DNA from: Pseudomonas sp. H3(2019)
Lineage (GTDB): Bacteria; Pseudomonadota; Gammaproteobacteria; Pseudomonadales; Pseudomonadaceae
Direction: 5' to 3'
DNA: 64,000 bases
Assembly (NCBI RefSeq): GCF_007713465.1
Contig: NZ_VMSG01000005.1
Location: forward strand, 124,001 to 188,000
The translations under genes and the position numbers were made by a program. Below are positions 52,253 through 61,087 of the stretch, one piece after another. How positions within the stretch are numbered: position 1 is the stretch's first letter; every line of letters starts with the position of its first letter. The notes under the pieces are model-generated. The model did no database searches. It had not been told where the DNA came from and worked only from the letters and a program-made list of their open reading frames with translations.

Positions 52253-53248
52253 CTAGTCGGGTTGAACGGGAGCGGTTTTGCCGATCAGCCCGGCTGCGAC
52301 CGCCAGTTGCCACAAACCGCGTTCGGTGGCTTGCTCGGCCAAGGCCACATGAGGAAAACCGCAGATAGCGAGGGCACGCTGATAGCGGGTGCAGAGTTGG
52401 GCATTGCCGATCAGAACGATCGAAGCAAGCTTTGCGCTGTGGTGGCGACGCACCGTTGCCAGCGCCGCCAGTTCATGGCCGATCAACAGACCAGACAGAT
52501 AGTCAGGCTGCTGCTTGGCGCTGAGCTCACCGGTCAAGCCGAGACTGCGAGAACTGAACAGCGTCGACAATGGGCCGATCTCACCATCCGCCGACGACGC
52601 CACCTTCACGCCGCGATCAAAGGCTGCGCAGTCGAAGGCTGCACCGCGCTGTTGCGTGCGCCCGAGAATGCTGTGTTCGCTCAGCACAGCGAACAGTTCG
52701 CCAGTCATGAACGTGTCGAAATGAGTGATGCAGCCTTCGACCACTTCGACCCATTTCGAATGGCTGCCCGGCAGGCCGATCAACAGGTTGTCCCCTGCCC
52801 CGGCAGGCAGGTTTTGCAGCACGCCAAGCACCTGGGTTTCCTCGCCGCGCATCACATTCGGCAGCCGCGAACGCTGGATGACACCGGGCACGATATGCAC
52901 ATCGACGCCGCGCAAGCTGCGGACGGTTTGCAGGGAAGTGCCGAGGTTGGCGACATTCGCCGGAGTATCGCAGTAAGCCGCTTCACGCCAGCCCTGAGCA
53001 CTGCCGACCATGCCGCAGGCAATCACCGGAAGACCAGGCTGTGCATCGAGCCAATCACCGCAGGCCTCGTCGAATGCCAGTTCAAAACCGTCGGCACACA
53101 ACTGGCCGGCGATCACCCGCGGCGCTTTCGGCAACTGCATGATCCCTGACGCCAGTGACCGCTGATCGAGGACGCCAGCATTCGGGCCGAGCCTGTACGC
53201 ACGAAGGGACGTCGTCCCCCAATCGAGCGCGATCAATTGCGCCAGCAT
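52253..53248 (-). CDS. dgoK: 2-dehydro-3-deoxygalactonokinase
   Basis: The 331-residue kinase phosphorylates 2-keto-3-deoxygalactonate. Family features include the N-terminal phosphate loop IALDWGTTSLRAYRLG, VIACGMVGSAQGWREAAYCDTPAN and IGLPGSHSKWV. It precedes dgoA and the IclR gene. The expected dehydratase DgoD and a galactonate permease are not within this cluster or the window; they may lie elsewhere. Confidence 0.92.
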   Translation of the reverse strand: MLAQLIALDWGTTSLRAYRLGPNAGVLDQRSLASGIMQLPKAPRVIAGQLCADGFELAFDEACGDWLDAQPGLPVIACGMVGSAQGWREAAYCDTPANVANLGTSLQTVRSLRGVDVHIVPGVIQRSRLPNVMRGEETQVLGVLQNLPAGAGDNLLIGLPGSHSKWVEVVEGCITHFDTFMTGELFAVLSEHSILGRTQQRGAAFDCAAFDRGVKVASSADGEIGPLSTLFSSRSLGLTGELSAKQQPDYLSGLLIGHELAALATVRRHHSAKLASIVLIGNAQLCTRYQRALAICGFPHVALAEQATERGLWQLAVAAGLIGKTAPVQPD

Positions 53249-53446
53249 CGCTTCACCTGTTTTGTTTTTGGCAGTGAGTGAGCTGGACTATAAACCTTGC
53301 GGAAGAAAAATCTCAATATGTAAATTTGAATCCCACATTATAGGATTTACAACCGTAACGAGTTTTTCTCCATCAATGCTTTTAAGATGCCAGGCCATTA
53401 CCAACGATTGCGCTTATTGCCGCACCCGACACTCAAGGACGAAAAC

Positions 53447-53890
53447 ATGAGGAATGCTTTAAAGGCGCTGCTGTTCTGCGGCGTGTTCTGGTCCACTGCC
53501 GCTCTTTGCGCATCTGAAAAATTGAAGGTTGGCGATATCTGGGCCTATAAAAACAGGCCGGGAGAGGAGACATCGACCCTGACCATCCTGAAAATCGAAA
53601 ACTATCCGAAACTGGGCAAAGTCGTTCATATCAGGGTCGACAACATTCGGATGATCAATCCGGTGAATGGCGGTGAGTTCAACGAAATGCCTCACCTACC
53701 CTTTCAGGCAAGGGCAATCGAACGCAGCATTACCCAACGGGTGGGGAAAACCGCAGAGATTCCAGACTTCAGTAAAGGTTATGAGGCTTGGAGGGCGGCC
53801 TTCGATCAGGGGAAGGCCGGTGTTTTCAAGATCACGGTAAGACAAACGCTCGACGGTATGATTAGTGGTAATTGGGAAGCAACGGACTAA
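53447..53890 (+). CDS. Exported hypothetical protein
   Basis: A 147-residue protein with a signal peptide (LLFCGVFWSTAALC-A) and a mature part without a named domain (LKVGDIWAYKNRPGEETS; ILKIENYPKLGKVVHIRVDNI). AAGGA is seven bases before ATG 53447. Its stop overlaps that of the convergent GNAT gene: plus TAA 53888-53890 and minus TAG 53887-53889. Function unknown. Confidence 0.7.
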   Translation: MRNALKALLFCGVFWSTAALCASEKLKVGDIWAYKNRPGEETSTLTILKIENYPKLGKVVHIRVDNIRMINPVNGGEFNEMPHLPFQARAIERSITQRVGKTAEIPDFSKGYEAWRAAFDQGKAGVFKITVRQTLDGMISGNWEATD

Positions 53891-54366
53891 CCCTCGGCAA
53901 ACTCCCGCAACACGTTGCCATCCATGCGATACCGAACCCACTCTTCCTGCGGCTGGGCGCCTAGGGATTTGTAGAAGTCGATGGCCGGGGTGTTCCATTC
54001 CAGCACGCTCCATTCGAAGCGACCGCAGTCGTTGGCGCAGGCGATTTTGGCGAGGTGGCGCAGCAGTTGTTTGCCGGCGCCGCCACCGCGTTGCTCGGGG
54101 GTGATGTAGAGGTCTTCCAGGTACAGGCAGTTGCTGCCCAGCCAGGTCGAGTAGCTGAAGAAAAACACCGCGAAGCCGATCGGCAAACCGTCGCGCAGAC
54201 AGATCAGGCCATGGGCGGTAGCACCTTCGCTGAACAGACTGCGCTCGATGTCGGCGACACTGGCGATGACTTCATGCCGGGCGCGCTCGTAGTCGGCGAG
54301 TTCGGTGATGAACGCGAGAATTTGTGGCGCATCACTGGGGGTGGCCGGGCGGATTTCGATCGACAT
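53887..54366 (-). CDS. GNAT N-acetyltransferase (SSAT-like)
   Basis: The 159-residue protein has the GNAT fold with the acetyl-CoA motif EQRGGGAGKQLLRHLA (Q/R-x-x-G-x-G/A) and the YLEDLYITPE strand. This pattern fits the diamine/thialysine acetyltransferase (SSAT) group. Substrate could be a polyamine-like or amino-acid amine; not determined here. It converges on the neighbouring exported protein gene. Confidence 0.88.
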   Translation of the reverse strand: MSIEIRPATPSDAPQILAFITELADYERARHEVIASVADIERSLFSEGATAHGLICLRDGLPIGFAVFFFSYSTWLGSNCLYLEDLYITPEQRGGGAGKQLLRHLAKIACANDCGRFEWSVLEWNTPAIDFYKSLGAQPQEEWVRYRMDGNVLREFAEG

Positions 54367-54473
54367 GGACGTGCCTTGTGAACAGTTGAAACCGCCATAC
54401 TATGTCGGCGATCAACGCTCGTCACATGTCACTTCAAAACTTAATCTACGGGCGTCACCACAAAAGGATTGTT

Positions 54474-55139
54474 ATGAGCCTCGTTGCCTTCGCCCCACTG
54501 CAAAACCTCGCCTCAACCTTGCTGCCCCATGCGCTGGAGCCGTCCGAGGATGGCGCCCATGATCTGTCGCACTTGCAACGGGTGTGGTGCAACGTTCAAC
54601 GGATTCAAACCGAAGAAGGCGGTGACCTTGAAGTGCTGCTGGCAGCAGTGTTACTGCACGACTGTGTGGCGGTGGAAAAAAACTCGCCGCTGCGTGCTCA
54701 GGCCTCACGGTTGGCAGCAGAAAAAGCCTCGCTAATCCTGAATCAGTTGAATTGGCCCGAACACAAAGCGGCGGCAGCCGCTCACGCCATCGAAGCCCAC
54801 AGTTTTTCAGCAAACATTCAGCCGACAACCCTGGAAGCAAAAATCCTCCAGGACGCCGATCGCCTCGACTCGCTAGGCATGCTCGGTGTTGCCCGCACGT
54901 TTTACATCGCCGGGCGCATGGGCAGCACGCTCTATGATCCACGGGATCCCACGGCGACATCTCGAGAGTACGACGACAAGCGCTTCTGCCTCGACCATTT
55001 CCAGACCAAGCTCTTGCACTTGGCCAACGGCTTCCAGACGCCGACTGGCAAGCGCTTGGCCCAACGACGCCACGAGCGTCTGAAGCGCTTCATGGACGAG
55101 TTCATCGAGGAGATCGGTTTACCGTCCAGTGCCGTCTGA
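54474..55139 (+). CDS. HD-domain phosphohydrolase (YedJ-like)
   Basis: The 221-residue protein has the HD metal-binding pattern: H-x-x-x-H in AHDLSHLQRVW (about 29-33), HD in LLHDCV (62-63), and DADRLDSLGMLG with the last aspartate, as in E. coli YedJ. HD proteins hydrolyse phosphoesters, often of nucleotides. Start at 54474 has AAAGGA six bases upstream. Monocistronic, specificity not known. Confidence 0.87.
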   Translation: MSLVAFAPLQNLASTLLPHALEPSEDGAHDLSHLQRVWCNVQRIQTEEGGDLEVLLAAVLLHDCVAVEKNSPLRAQASRLAAEKASLILNQLNWPEHKAAAAAHAIEAHSFSANIQPTTLEAKILQDADRLDSLGMLGVARTFYIAGRMGSTLYDPRDPTATSREYDDKRFCLDHFQTKLLHLANGFQTPTGKRLAQRRHERLKRFMDEFIEEIGLPSSAV

Positions 55140-55251
55140 AGCCATTATTCCGCCTTCAGCTAACCCTGAAATCGCTAACCACAGAACATACGCCACGACC
55201 GCCTGTGTTAGATAAGTCACCGATAAACCCTATAGGTAAAGAGACTTGTCC

Positions 55252-56472
55252 ATGCCCAGTCGCAATACCCCGGACACCGCCGTTTCAGGAAAACTGTTTG
55301 GTCTGTTCTGCCTCGCCAGTTACCTGCTTTCACTGTCCTACGGCTCGACCTTTTTGCTCTCGCTGCTGATCAGTTCACGTGGAGGTAATGAGCATGATGC
55401 CGGCAGCGTGATCTCGGCGGCGATGCTCAGCACGTTCGCGGCGGTGATCCTGTCGGGACACTTGTCGGACCTGCTCGGCGCTGCCCGTTCGATTGCCGTG
55501 TTCGGCGGCTTGCTGGTACTTGCCAGCCTGGGCTTTGCCCTGACCCCGGGTTTCGGCAATGCCCTGCTGTTTTTCGGCCTAACGCTGGGGCTGGGTTGGG
55601 GCGTGTTTTACACCTTGGGGCCGATTATCGTGGCGATGCTGGTCGCGCCCGCACAACGTGCCAGGTACTTCGCGCTGCTCTCGGGCAGCATGATGACTGG
55701 CATCGGCTCGGGACCATTGCTCGGGCGTGCGGCCAGCGCCCTGGGTTACCCGTTGACCAGCGCATTTTATCTCGCCGCACTGGCGAGCCTGATCGGCGCG
55801 CTGCTGTTCTGGCATTTGGGAGTCGCGCTCAAACAGCGTCCGAATCAATTGGGCACCGCGGCAGTTTCACGGATTTCCTGGACCGCCGCCGTGCGAGTAA
55901 TGTCATCCAAAGCGCTGTTTCCCATCGTCATGGTCGGCCTTGGCGGCTGCGTGTTTGGGGGGCTGTCGAGTTTCCAGACCAGCTATGCCGCGTCCCGTTC
56001 ACTGGACTATTCTCTGTTCTTTCTCGGTTTCATGAGCGCTGCGATTACCAGCCGAATGCTGATCGCCAGCTTCGTGGTCAAGCGCGATCCCTATTGGGCA
56101 TCCTGCATTTTGTCGGGACTGATGGTGGTGTCGATTCTGATGTTCCGCTTCGTGGTCGACGATGCCTTCACTTACCTGATGGCCGCCGTTGTGTTGGGCG
56201 TCGGTTATGGGCTGACCTACTCGGTGATCAATGGCCTGGCCGCCAATGAAGCGCCGGCCGGCAACACCTCGCAAGCCTTGTTGCTGTTCAGCCTCGGGTA
56301 CTTCGTGGGCGTGTTTGGTTTTCCCTTGCTGGCCGGCAAGATCATCGTCGAGCAAGGTCTGCCGACACTATTGCTCACGGTGCTGGCGGTGGCGCTGCTG
56401 AACTGGTCGATTTCCGTTGGCCGCCTGCTGTGGCGGTGGGTAACTGCCAACAAGGTGCTGCAAGAGGCATAG
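55252..56472 (+). CDS. MFS transporter
   Basis: The 406-residue protein has about twelve hydrophobic segments with a charged central loop (KQRPNQLGTAAVS). The loop after helix 2 reads GHLSDLLGAARS, a variant of the MFS G-x-x-x-D-x-x-G signature. Substrate cannot be deduced and no neighbouring gene suggests one. I start at ATG 55252; the TTG two codons earlier is less likely. Confidence 0.85.
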   Translation: MPSRNTPDTAVSGKLFGLFCLASYLLSLSYGSTFLLSLLISSRGGNEHDAGSVISAAMLSTFAAVILSGHLSDLLGAARSIAVFGGLLVLASLGFALTPGFGNALLFFGLTLGLGWGVFYTLGPIIVAMLVAPAQRARYFALLSGSMMTGIGSGPLLGRAASALGYPLTSAFYLAALASLIGALLFWHLGVALKQRPNQLGTAAVSRISWTAAVRVMSSKALFPIVMVGLGGCVFGGLSSFQTSYAASRSLDYSLFFLGFMSAAITSRMLIASFVVKRDPYWASCILSGLMVVSILMFRFVVDDAFTYLMAAVVLGVGYGLTYSVINGLAANEAPAGNTSQALLLFSLGYFVGVFGFPLLAGKIIVEQGLPTLLLTVLAVALLNWSISVGRLLWRWVTANKVLQEA

Positions 56473-56493
56473 ATCAAACCCGGGCGCTGGCGA

Positions 56494-57054
56494 TCAAGGC
56501 TCAAGCCCGATGCGGAAGAATTCACCACCGCTCCACACACCCAACCAGCGCTGCCCGTCGATCTCGCGTGCCACCGCCAGCTCGACCAACTGATAAAACA
56601 CGTTGCGATGAATTAGCGCCTCAAGGTTGGTGCGTACATGCACGTAGGGCGCTGGCTCCTCGGTCAGCGGATCGATCACCACCCGCAACGGATGCTCGGC
56701 ACCCGCCTCGGCCTGCTCATCAACATTGGTGGTGAAGCGCAACCGCTGGGCCTCACCCTCGTCTTCGACCTCCAGCGTCACGGCAATGAAAGGCGCGTCA
56801 TCGACCTTGATTCCGACCTTCTCGACCGGAGTAATCAGGAAGTAATCATCGCCGTCGCGGCGAATGATGGTGGAAAACAGCTTGACCATCGGCTTGCGCC
56901 CGATCGGCGTGCCCAGGTAATACCAGGTACCGTCGCGTGCGATGCGCATGTCGATATCGCCGCAGAACTCGGGGTTCCACAAATGGACCGGTGGCAAGCC
57001 TTTGGACTTGGGGATTTGCCCCAACAGATCATTAGCTTTTTGCGGACCATTCAT
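56494..57054 (-). CDS. DUF1285 family protein
   Basis: The 186-residue protein matches DUF1285 (VHLWNPEFCGDIDMRIARDGTWYYLGTPIGRKPMVKLFSTI in pieces; DDYFLITPVEKVGIKVDDAPF). These are small cytoplasmic beta-rich proteins widespread in gamma-proteobacteria, of unknown function. It is transcribed with the DUF4823 lipoprotein gene upstream, 17 bases apart. The alignment is unambiguous at motif level. Confidence 0.85.
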   Translation of the reverse strand: MNGPQKANDLLGQIPKSKGLPPVHLWNPEFCGDIDMRIARDGTWYYLGTPIGRKPMVKLFSTIIRRDGDDYFLITPVEKVGIKVDDAPFIAVTLEVEDEGEAQRLRFTTNVDEQAEAGAEHPLRVVIDPLTEEPAPYVHVRTNLEALIHRNVFYQLVELAVAREIDGQRWLGVWSGGEFFRIGLEP

Positions 57055-57071
57055 GCTGCTCTCCTGGTGAG

Positions 57072-57677
57072 TTACTGATCGCTCATGCCCAGCAGGCTAC
57101 GAGCGTATTGCGCAAGCGGCTGAGCGATCAAGTCTTCTGGCTTGTTGTCGTGGAACGTCAGTAAACCGCCACGACTCTTGATTCGTGCAGTATCGATCAA
57201 ATACTGGGTGCTGGTCTCGATCAGCATGATCTGAATCACTCCACTGTCGAGCCCCAGGCGATCCACGGCGCCCTGATCGAGCAATTCATCCGAGTTGCCG
57301 ATACGGTCGTCGGCCTGGGCAAAACGGGTGTAGAGCAGGTAATGCGCGCCAGCCGCGCGCGCCTCCCCCATAGCGGTGTCGAGACCTTCGGGAGCGCGAG
57401 CACGGCGAACCATCGGGAAATATTCGATGAAGCCGTTGAAGGCTTCTTCAGCGACTACGTTCGGTCGCGGATAGGCACTGCCCGGCGGCGCAAAAGCGCC
57501 TTGAGCGATGTAGATAAACGAGTCCGGCTGAATGCGCAGATTATTCACGCGACGGCTGTCGCTGTGATCGAGCAGACCAGAGTCGCTCATGTGGTAGCGA
57601 ACCCCTTCGCCCATGTCGCTGACATTCATGCAGCCGCCAAGCGCCAAAAAGGCCAGCAGCAAAACCAGGCTACGCAT
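57072..57677 (-). CDS. DUF4823 lipoprotein
   Basis: The 201-residue protein has a lipobox (LALGGCMN, Cys16) and the DUF4823 domain (GEARAAGAHYLLYTRFAQADDRIG; LDSGVIQIMLIETSTQYLIDTARI in pieces). It should be anchored in the outer membrane. Function unknown. It heads a two-gene unit with DUF1285. Confidence 0.85.
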   Translation of the reverse strand: MRSLVLLLAFLALGGCMNVSDMGEGVRYHMSDSGLLDHSDSRRVNNLRIQPDSFIYIAQGAFAPPGSAYPRPNVVAEEAFNGFIEYFPMVRRARAPEGLDTAMGEARAAGAHYLLYTRFAQADDRIGNSDELLDQGAVDRLGLDSGVIQIMLIETSTQYLIDTARIKSRGGLLTFHDNKPEDLIAQPLAQYARSLLGMSDQ

Positions 57678-57792
57678 CCTATCCTCCAGAGGCCGGTGAC
57701 GGAAAACCGGCGAATGTCGGCAGGATGCAGCTTCCGCGCCAGCTCATGAACTGTGGTGTGTCAGATGGTTTTCAGGGGATTAGGAGATCGCT

Positions 57793-57878
57793 ATCGCGGG
57801 CAAGCCTTGCTCCTACAAACTTAGTGTCGATCACCAAATTGTGGGACCACACAAATCCGAGCAAAGCTTGCTCGCGAT
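57793..57878. repeat. Degenerate REP doublet between moaA and DUF4823 genes
   Basis: Sequences ATCGCGGGCAAGCCTTGCTC (57793 on) and GAGCAAAGCTTGCTCGCGAT (57859-57878) are inverted, imperfect REP cores of the same family as at 3475-3564 but a different subtype (CAAGC instead of GAGCC). They lie just after the moaA stop codon. Confidence 0.82.
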
Positions 57879-57887
57879 GAGGCCAGG

Positions 57888-58856
57888 CTAGCCCCCGATA
57901 ATCTTCATGATTGTTGCGCCACCAGAGAACGCCACTTCCTGCTTGTCTCCCAGAGCTTTCACCAGCAGGCGCTGGAGCGCCGGCAACGCTTGATGACGGG
58001 GCTTGTCCAGCAAGTCACCGACATAGTGACGGTTACTCGATGACAGGCAGCCATGCAGCCAGCCAGTGGAGGACAGCCGCAAACGTGAGCATGTGCGACA
58101 GAACGGCACGCTTTCATTGGCGATCACGCCGAAATAGCCGCGCCCCGGAATTTCGTAACGCACCGCCGTGGCATCCACCGGCGCGTCGGCCTGCAGGTAC
58201 TCATAGCGCTCACCGATCTGGCTCAGCAACTGCTTGAGGCTGACAAACTGCTGCAGGAATGCATTCGAGTCGCTGGCAAGATGCCCCATGCGCATCAGCT
58301 CGATGAAGCGCAATTCATAACCGCGCTCCAGGCAATAATCGAGCAGCGGCATCACTTGATCGAGGTTCTGCCCGCGCAACGGCACCATGTTGACCTTGAT
58401 CTTGATGCCTGCTGCGCGAGCCTGGTCCATGCCGCTGAGCACGGTCGCCAGATCGCCGCCGCGCGCAATGCTGCGGAACGCATCGGCGTCCAGGGTATCG
58501 AGGGAAACGTTGATCCGCCGAATGCCGGCGTCCACCAGCAAGGGCAGTTTCTTCGCCAGCAACTGACCATTGGTGGTCAGGCTGATGTCGGCAAGGCCCA
58601 TCTGCCCGACAGCCGTCATGAAGGTTTCCAGCTTCGGGCTCACCAGCGGCTCGCCACCGGTGATCCGCAATCGCTCGATGCCCGCAGCTTCGATCAGGTA
58701 GGCAACGCCGCGCGCCATGGCCTCGGCCGACAGTTCATCCTGCGCAGCCACCAGTCGCTTGCCATTGGGCACGCAATAGGTACAGGCGTAGTTGCAGGCG
58801 GAGGTCAGACTGACCCGCAAATTGCGGAACTGTCTGCCTTGTCGATCAACGATCAT
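57888..58856 (-). CDS. moaA: GTP 3',8-cyclase (MoaA)
   Basis: MoaA starts molybdenum-cofactor synthesis by rearranging GTP with MoaC. The 322-residue radical-SAM enzyme has the N-terminal CNYACTYC cluster (Cys21, 25, 28), the C-terminal cluster CRTCSRLRLSSTGWLHGC, and the terminal Gly-Gly (MKIIGG) required for activity in the family. It is a stand-alone gene; moaB/C/D/E are not near, and many pseudomonads have more than one MoaA. Upstream is a 12-base inverted repeat. Confidence 0.92.
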   Translation of the reverse strand: MIVDRQGRQFRNLRVSLTSACNYACTYCVPNGKRLVAAQDELSAEAMARGVAYLIEAAGIERLRITGGEPLVSPKLETFMTAVGQMGLADISLTTNGQLLAKKLPLLVDAGIRRINVSLDTLDADAFRSIARGGDLATVLSGMDQARAAGIKIKVNMVPLRGQNLDQVMPLLDYCLERGYELRFIELMRMGHLASDSNAFLQQFVSLKQLLSQIGERYEYLQADAPVDATAVRYEIPGRGYFGVIANESVPFCRTCSRLRLSSTGWLHGCLSSSNRHYVGDLLDKPRHQALPALQRLLVKALGDKQEVAFSGGATIMKIIGG

Positions 58857-58887
58857 GGATCACTCCGGCGGAAGTAGATTCGGAAGC

Positions 58888-58919
58888 GCTAAAACTTGAC
58901 TCACAAATCAAGTTTTAGC
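58888..58919. promoter_or_regulatory. Perfect 12-base inverted repeat between moaA and the TetR gene
   Basis: GCTAAAACTTGA (58888-58899) and TCAAGTTTTAGC (58908-58919) enclose CTCACAAA. There is no T-tract, so a terminator is unlikely; the dimensions resemble a TetR-type operator. It lies 31 bases upstream of the moaA start and 77 bases after the TetR stop. Candidate binding site of the adjacent TetR protein; untested. Confidence 0.5.
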
Positions 58920-58996
58920 AATACCTAAGCCTGAGTATATTCCTGGGGCACTGCGCCATACAGAGAAAACATGGCGCAATAAGGCATCTGAATGGT

Positions 58997-59635
58997 TCAG
59001 CTGCTCGGCGTGTCGGTATCGCGCTTGCGCTTGTTGCCCATGCGCACACCGATGTCCATCAGGAACTGGAAGAAACCTTCCTGATCTTCCAGCACATTGC
59101 TCCAGAACGGCGAGTGATACAGCGCGACAGCGCCGTGCACCAGCGCCCAGGATGCGCAGTAGTGGAAGTACGGCGGCACGTCTTCAAGCTTGCCTTCGCT
59201 GATGCGGCCCTTGATCAACAAGGTCAGGCGTTCGAAGTTGGAGGCGCGAATCTTGTGCAACTCCTCGACCATCTCCGGCACCTGATTGCCCTTGACCACC
59301 TTCTCTTCCAGACGATCGAACAACCGGTAACGTTGTGGATCGCGCATGCGGAATTCGAAGTAGGCCCGAGACAGGGCTTCCTTGTCCTTATCGACATCGG
59401 CAGAGTGCAGCAGCTCGTTCAGGTCACGCTCGTAATCGAGCATCAGGCGCAGATAGATCTCCGCCTTGGACTTGAAGTGCTTGTAGATAGTGCCTTTGCC
59501 GATACCCACGGCATCAGCGATCATCTCGACGGTGACACTGTCTTCACCTTGTTCGAGGAACAGCTTGAGCGCGGTGTCGAGAATTTCTTGCTCGCGGCGA
59601 CGAAACTCACGGACCTTACGAGGTTCTTTATGCAT
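58997..59635 (-). CDS. TetR-family regulator
   Basis: The 212-residue protein has a TetR HTH (residues 15-60; FRRREQEILDTALKLFLEQGEDSVTVEMIADAVGIGKGTIYKHFKSK in pieces) and an all-helical ligand domain. The gene occupies the position of P. aeruginosa PA2957 relative to tatD-pilZ-holB-tmk, and the N-terminus agrees with that ortholog as I remember it. It is divergent from the aminotransferase gene (79-base gap) and could control it, itself or moaA. Confidence 0.88.
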   Translation of the reverse strand: MHKEPRKVREFRRREQEILDTALKLFLEQGEDSVTVEMIADAVGIGKGTIYKHFKSKAEIYLRLMLDYERDLNELLHSADVDKDKEALSRAYFEFRMRDPQRYRLFDRLEEKVVKGNQVPEMVEELHKIRASNFERLTLLIKGRISEGKLEDVPPYFHYCASWALVHGAVALYHSPFWSNVLEDQEGFFQFLMDIGVRMGNKRKRDTDTPSS

Positions 59636-59714
59636 AAGAAAAGGTCTGTAGGGGTCAAAATACGAAGCCGCGTATTATGCCTAAATTGCGCCAAATTGCA
59701 CGGATCATCCGACC

Positions 59715-60848
59715 ATGACTATGTTTCTTGATGAATTTGTACAGGCTCCGGGCCTGCGTTATTTGAATCATGCAGCCGTTGCACCCTGGCCAAATCGCGC
59801 TGCCACGGCAGTAACACGCTTCGCTCAAGAGAACGTTTTACTGGGCGCGCGGGACTATTCGGACTGGATGACACTTGAACAACGGCTGCGTGAACGGCTG
59901 ATGCGCCTGCTTAATGCACCGTCGACGGATGACATCGCGCTGGTCAAAAATACTTCTGAAGCATTGTCTTTTGTCGCCTTCGGACTGCCATGGCAAAGCG
60001 GCGACCAGATCGTCATCAGCGATGAAGAATTCCCTTCCAATCGCATCGTCTGGGAAGCATTGGCGGCACAAGGCGTGGAAGTGGTGCAGGCCAGCCTCAC
60101 AGGCGATGACCCGGAAGGCGCCCTGCTGGCAGCCTGCGGACCGCGGACTCGCTTGATGTCGGTGAGCGCGGTGCAATTCGCCAGCGGCCTGCGCCTCGAC
60201 CTGCAACGCCTGGGTGCCGGCTGCAAACAACAGAACGTGCTGTTTTGCATCGACGCCATCCAGCAACTGGGTGCCCTGCCCTTCGACGTCCAGAGCTATC
60301 AATGCGACTTCGCCATGGCCGACGGCCACAAATGGCTGCTCGGACCAGAAGGCCTGGGGGTGTTCTATGTGCGCAGCGAACTGCGTGAACAACTGAAACT
60401 GCACGAATTCGGCTGGCACATGCTCGAGCACATGGGCGATTACACTCGCACCGAATGGGAACCGGCCAAGAGTGCACGCCGCTTTGAATGCGGCAGCCCG
60501 AACATGCTCGGGGCGATGGCGCTGGAAGCCAGTCTGTCGTTATTGGAAGAAGTCGGCATGGAGCACGTCGCAGCACTGATCGCCGAGCGCGTGAAATGGC
60601 TGCAGGACGGCCTGAGCGCGATTCCCGGCGTCGTACTGCATAGCCCGCTGAATCCAGCCCGGCGCGGGGGGATTCTTTCGTTCAGTATCGACGGCATCGA
60701 TAATCAGACTGTTTACGAGGCCCTGAAAGCTCAGCAGGTGGTCTGCATCCCGCGCGGCCCAGGCATTCGTTTTTCACCGCACTTCTACACCGAAAAGCGA
60801 GTGATCGACGAGACTGTCGCCATTGTCGCCTCGATCGCCAGGCAGTGA
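59715..60848 (+). CDS. Class V aminotransferase (SufS/NifS-like fold)
   Basis: The 377-residue PLP enzyme has the lysine in MADGHKWLLGPEGLG (Lys206) and the histidine/aspartate pattern of fold-type I class V enzymes (CIDAIQQLG). A catalytic cysteine of desulfurases is not evident, so it is more likely an aminotransferase or lyase. Start ATG 59715. It is divergent from the TetR gene and is followed by the rgsA-like sRNA. Substrate unknown. Confidence 0.88.
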   Translation: MTMFLDEFVQAPGLRYLNHAAVAPWPNRAATAVTRFAQENVLLGARDYSDWMTLEQRLRERLMRLLNAPSTDDIALVKNTSEALSFVAFGLPWQSGDQIVISDEEFPSNRIVWEALAAQGVEVVQASLTGDDPEGALLAACGPRTRLMSVSAVQFASGLRLDLQRLGAGCKQQNVLFCIDAIQQLGALPFDVQSYQCDFAMADGHKWLLGPEGLGVFYVRSELREQLKLHEFGWHMLEHMGDYTRTEWEPAKSARRFECGSPNMLGAMALEASLSLLEEVGMEHVAALIAERVKWLQDGLSAIPGVVLHSPLNPARRGGILSFSIDGIDNQTVYEALKAQQVVCIPRGPGIRFSPHFYTEKRVIDETVAIVASIARQ

Positions 60849-60937
60849 GAACTCAAGCGAAGTGCCTGTATTCCAAATATGTTTAAGAAACAGGTGGGGC
60901 AAACTGGACTCGGCGCAATAGTGATCAATACTTGAAC

Positions 60938-61056
60938 TGTCGGCGTGACATCTCCCCCAAGTGTTGCGCCGATGAAGGTACCAAAGGACCGCGTACCTTT
61001 GTTTTACTCCTAATGGTCTTAACCCGGATTCACCCCCCAGAACCCGGGTTTTTTTT
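60938..61056 (+). ncRNA. rgsA: RgsA-like small RNA (P16)
   Basis: The gene-free stretch between the aminotransferase and tatD folds into three successive stem-loops: TCGGCG (60940) with CGCCGA (60967), AAGGTAC (60975) with GTACCTT (60993), and a terminator AACCCGG (61021) with CCGGGTT (61044) plus an eight-T tract. RgsA (formerly P16), a RpoS-dependent Hfq-binding sRNA, is annotated immediately next to tatD in P. aeruginosa (PA2958.1). CAATACT at 60926 may be the sigma-S -10, giving a start near 60938. Position and terminator support the call; the exact 5' end is estimated. Confidence 0.75.
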
Positions 61057-61087
61057 GCCTGCGATTTGAGCCAACGACCCACCCCTG

